In this document: one piece after another, positions 62,966 through 64,000 of the stretch
Layout of the letters: every line of letters begins with the position of its first letter
Numbering within the stretch: the stretch's first letter is position 1
Assembly (NCBI GenBank): GCA_017647145.1
Contig: JAGCLD010000016.1
Span: 1-64,000, forward strand
From: Paludibacteraceae bacterium
Lineage (GTDB): Bacteria; Bacteroidota; Bacteroidia; Bacteroidales; Paludibacteraceae
Reading direction: 5' to 3'
DNA: 64,000 nucleotides
The notes under the pieces: generated by a model
The model's input: the letters and a program-made list of their open reading frames with translations, nothing else
What the model was told of the DNA's origin: nothing
Database searches by the model: none
Program-made: the position numbers and the translations under genes

Positions 62966-63582
62966 AACGCCTGCTACTCATTTTGTTCTTACTCCTACCG
63001 CTTGGACTAATGGCACAAGTGCGACTTGAACATCCGGAGATGTATCTGGGCGTGCATGCCGGAGCCACCGGTAGCATGGTAAACTTTTCACCGTCTGTAC
63101 AGATGGAACCGTTTATGGCACTGGGAACAACTGCGGGTATTGGTTGGCGCTATATAGCTGAGCGACACTTCGGACTACAGTTGGAACTCAACTACGCGCA
63201 ACGAGGATGGAAAGAAAAGGAAGGTTTTCAGCGACAAGCTGACTACATAGAACTCCCGATGATGACCCACCTCTACGTGGGAAAGAAAGTACGAGGCTAC
63301 CTGAACATTGGACCCAAAGTGGCTTACTTGCTAGCGCAACGTGCATGGGGCACACCCACCAATGCACCACAACATGCTCCGGCTGACAACCGATTTGACT
63401 ATGGATTTTGCGGAGGGCTGGGCATGCAAGTGATAACAAATGCCGGATGCTATGCACTGGACGCACGGTTTAATTATAGTTTAGGTAACTATTTCGGAGC
63501 AAGAAAAAGCGACTACTTCACCACATCCAACCACATGAATATCGCCATCACCTTCTCTTGGATGTGGGCATTTCAACATTAA
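62962..63582 (+). CDS. PorT-like outer membrane beta-barrel protein
   Basis: 206 residues. Signal peptide ends near residue 19 (GLMAQ). The body has alternating strands such as AERHFGLQLELNYAQRGW and GYLNIGPKVAYLL and ends in a terminal aromatic/His stretch ITFSWMWAFQH. It matches the PorT family, in which PorT itself is a component needed for T9SS; several paralogues have other roles, so the exact identity is open. Start overlaps the stop of the LysM gene by 4 nt (ATGA). Confidence 0.8.
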   Translation: MKRLLLILFLLLPLGLMAQVRLEHPEMYLGVHAGATGSMVNFSPSVQMEPFMALGTTAGIGWRYIAERHFGLQLELNYAQRGWKEKEGFQRQADYIELPMMTHLYVGKKVRGYLNIGPKVAYLLAQRAWGTPTNAPQHAPADNRFDYGFCGGLGMQVITNAGCYALDARFNYSLGNYFGARKSDYFTTSNHMNIAITFSWMWAFQH

Positions 63583-63629
63583 GTAGTATTTTTATACAAA
63601 TAATAGGAGGAAAATGTCAATTCCTCTAC

Positions 63630-63660
63630 ATTGTTGTATCTAAATATTTTTTTATCTTTG
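63630..63660 (+). promoter_or_regulatory. Promoter of kduI
   Basis: ATTG (63630-63633), 19-nt spacer, TATCTTTG (63653-63660). Gives a leader of about 75 nt. Confidence 0.65.
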
Positions 63661-63741
63661 TAAAGTGGTAATAAGTCGCACCGGTATGGACTGCTGCCAT
63701 TCTGACAAACGAAATAATTAACAACTATAAAATAGACTTCT

Positions 63742-64000
63742 ATGAAAACAAATTATGAAATCCGTTATGCCGCTCATCCTGAAGACGCAAAGGCATATGA
63801 CACCCAACGCATACGTCGTGATTTTCTGATTGAAAAAGTATTTGCTGCTGACGAAGTAAACATGGTGTATAGCATGTACGACCGCATGGTTGTAGGAGGC
63901 GCAATGCCGGTTAATGAAGAACTCACCCTCGAAGCTATTGACCCACTAAAAGCCCCTTATTTCCTTACACGCCGTGAGATGGGTATATTCAATGTAGGAC
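63742..64000 (+). CDS. kduI: 5-dehydro-4-deoxy-D-glucuronate isomerase, partial
   Basis: The first 86 residues are present; the gene continues past the window end. MKTNYEIRYAAHPEDAKAYD, then IRRDFLIEKVF, YDRMVVGGAMPV and YFLTRREMGIFNVG are typical KduI N-terminal sequence. The enzyme converts 5-keto-4-deoxyuronate to 2,5-diketo-3-deoxygluconate in pectin or glycosaminoglycan breakdown. It has its own promoter and is separated from the envelope operon by about 160 nt. Confidence 0.93.
   Translation, partial: MKTNYEIRYAAHPEDAKAYDTQRIRRDFLIEKVFAADEVNMVYSMYDRMVVGGAMPVNEELTLEAIDPLKAPYFLTRREMGIFNVG

Noticed and set aside
63603-63630. Terminator after the PorT-like gene
   Set aside because: GAGGAA/TTCCTC can pair over an 8-nt loop, but no T tract follows; it may only be a weak hairpin.

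Overview
The window looks like a chromosomal segment from a member of the Bacteroidales (phylum Bacteroidota). Supporting signs are recurring promoters of the TTTG-N20-TAnnTTTG type, gliding/type IX secretion family genes (gldD/gldE-like, PorT-like, a C-terminal T9SS sorting domain), an OstA-like/LptA protein, an Omp28-type lipoprotein, the paired GGGtGRT and IscU-like genes, a bacterial GGGPS-type enzyme, and the start of a KduI gene. Low GC and many oxygen-independent families fit an anaerobic host-associated or sediment organism. I do not assign a genus.

Layout. 1-623 is gene-free repeat DNA. tRNA-Gln follows, then a long minus-strand block to about 13.7 kb: tyrS and a DEAD-box helicase; a pRiA4b-like protein; a DUF486 membrane protein and a TtcA-like enzyme; a sigma-54 activator-lptE-TPR-secG operon; and an operon of a sugar nucleotidyltransferase, galE, an S9 peptidase and an Omp28-like lipoprotein. 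13.9-16.2 kb is a small accessory patch: tRNA-Lys, modular mini-hairpin repeats, a lone Mrr-like restriction endonuclease, and a C-terminal gene fragment that looks like the variable region of a diversity-generating retroelement target. 16.2-29 kb holds acpP-fabF-rnc-fadD, purN, gldE-gldD, a GtrA protein, a GH39-like hydrolase with an esterase, and the GGGtGRT/IscU-like pair. 29-38.6 kb carries rsmE, acyltransferase, glycosyltransferase and ybaK genes, then rlmH, a PKD lipoprotein-PPTase-GGGPS operon, and a DUF349 protein. 39-50 kb is dominated by a 2989-residue InlB-repeat protein with a T9SS sorting domain, flanked by a shorter paralogue and a small exported protein. An AAA+ ATPase gene with a tandem palindromic operator and a hemolysin III family gene follow. 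From 53.7 kb all genes are on the plus strand: an envelope-biogenesis operon (two SurA/PpiC proteins, OstA-like, beta-barrel, small membrane protein, acetylxylan-esterase family, lpxB, LysM/receptor protein, PorT-like) and then kduI, cut by the window end.

Main points of interest are three arrays of 15-23 nt mini-hairpin modules joined by TACAGGAC-type linkers, several 11-bp-period tandem arrays (two just upstream of promoters), a promoter-terminator unit encoding a probable ~75-nt RNA, the operator overlapping the ATPase promoter, and the retroelement-like variable-region fragment. No rRNA, CRISPR array or complete insertion sequence was seen. Start sites were often corrected by locating the -7 box, which lies inside the longest possible reading frame in several genes.
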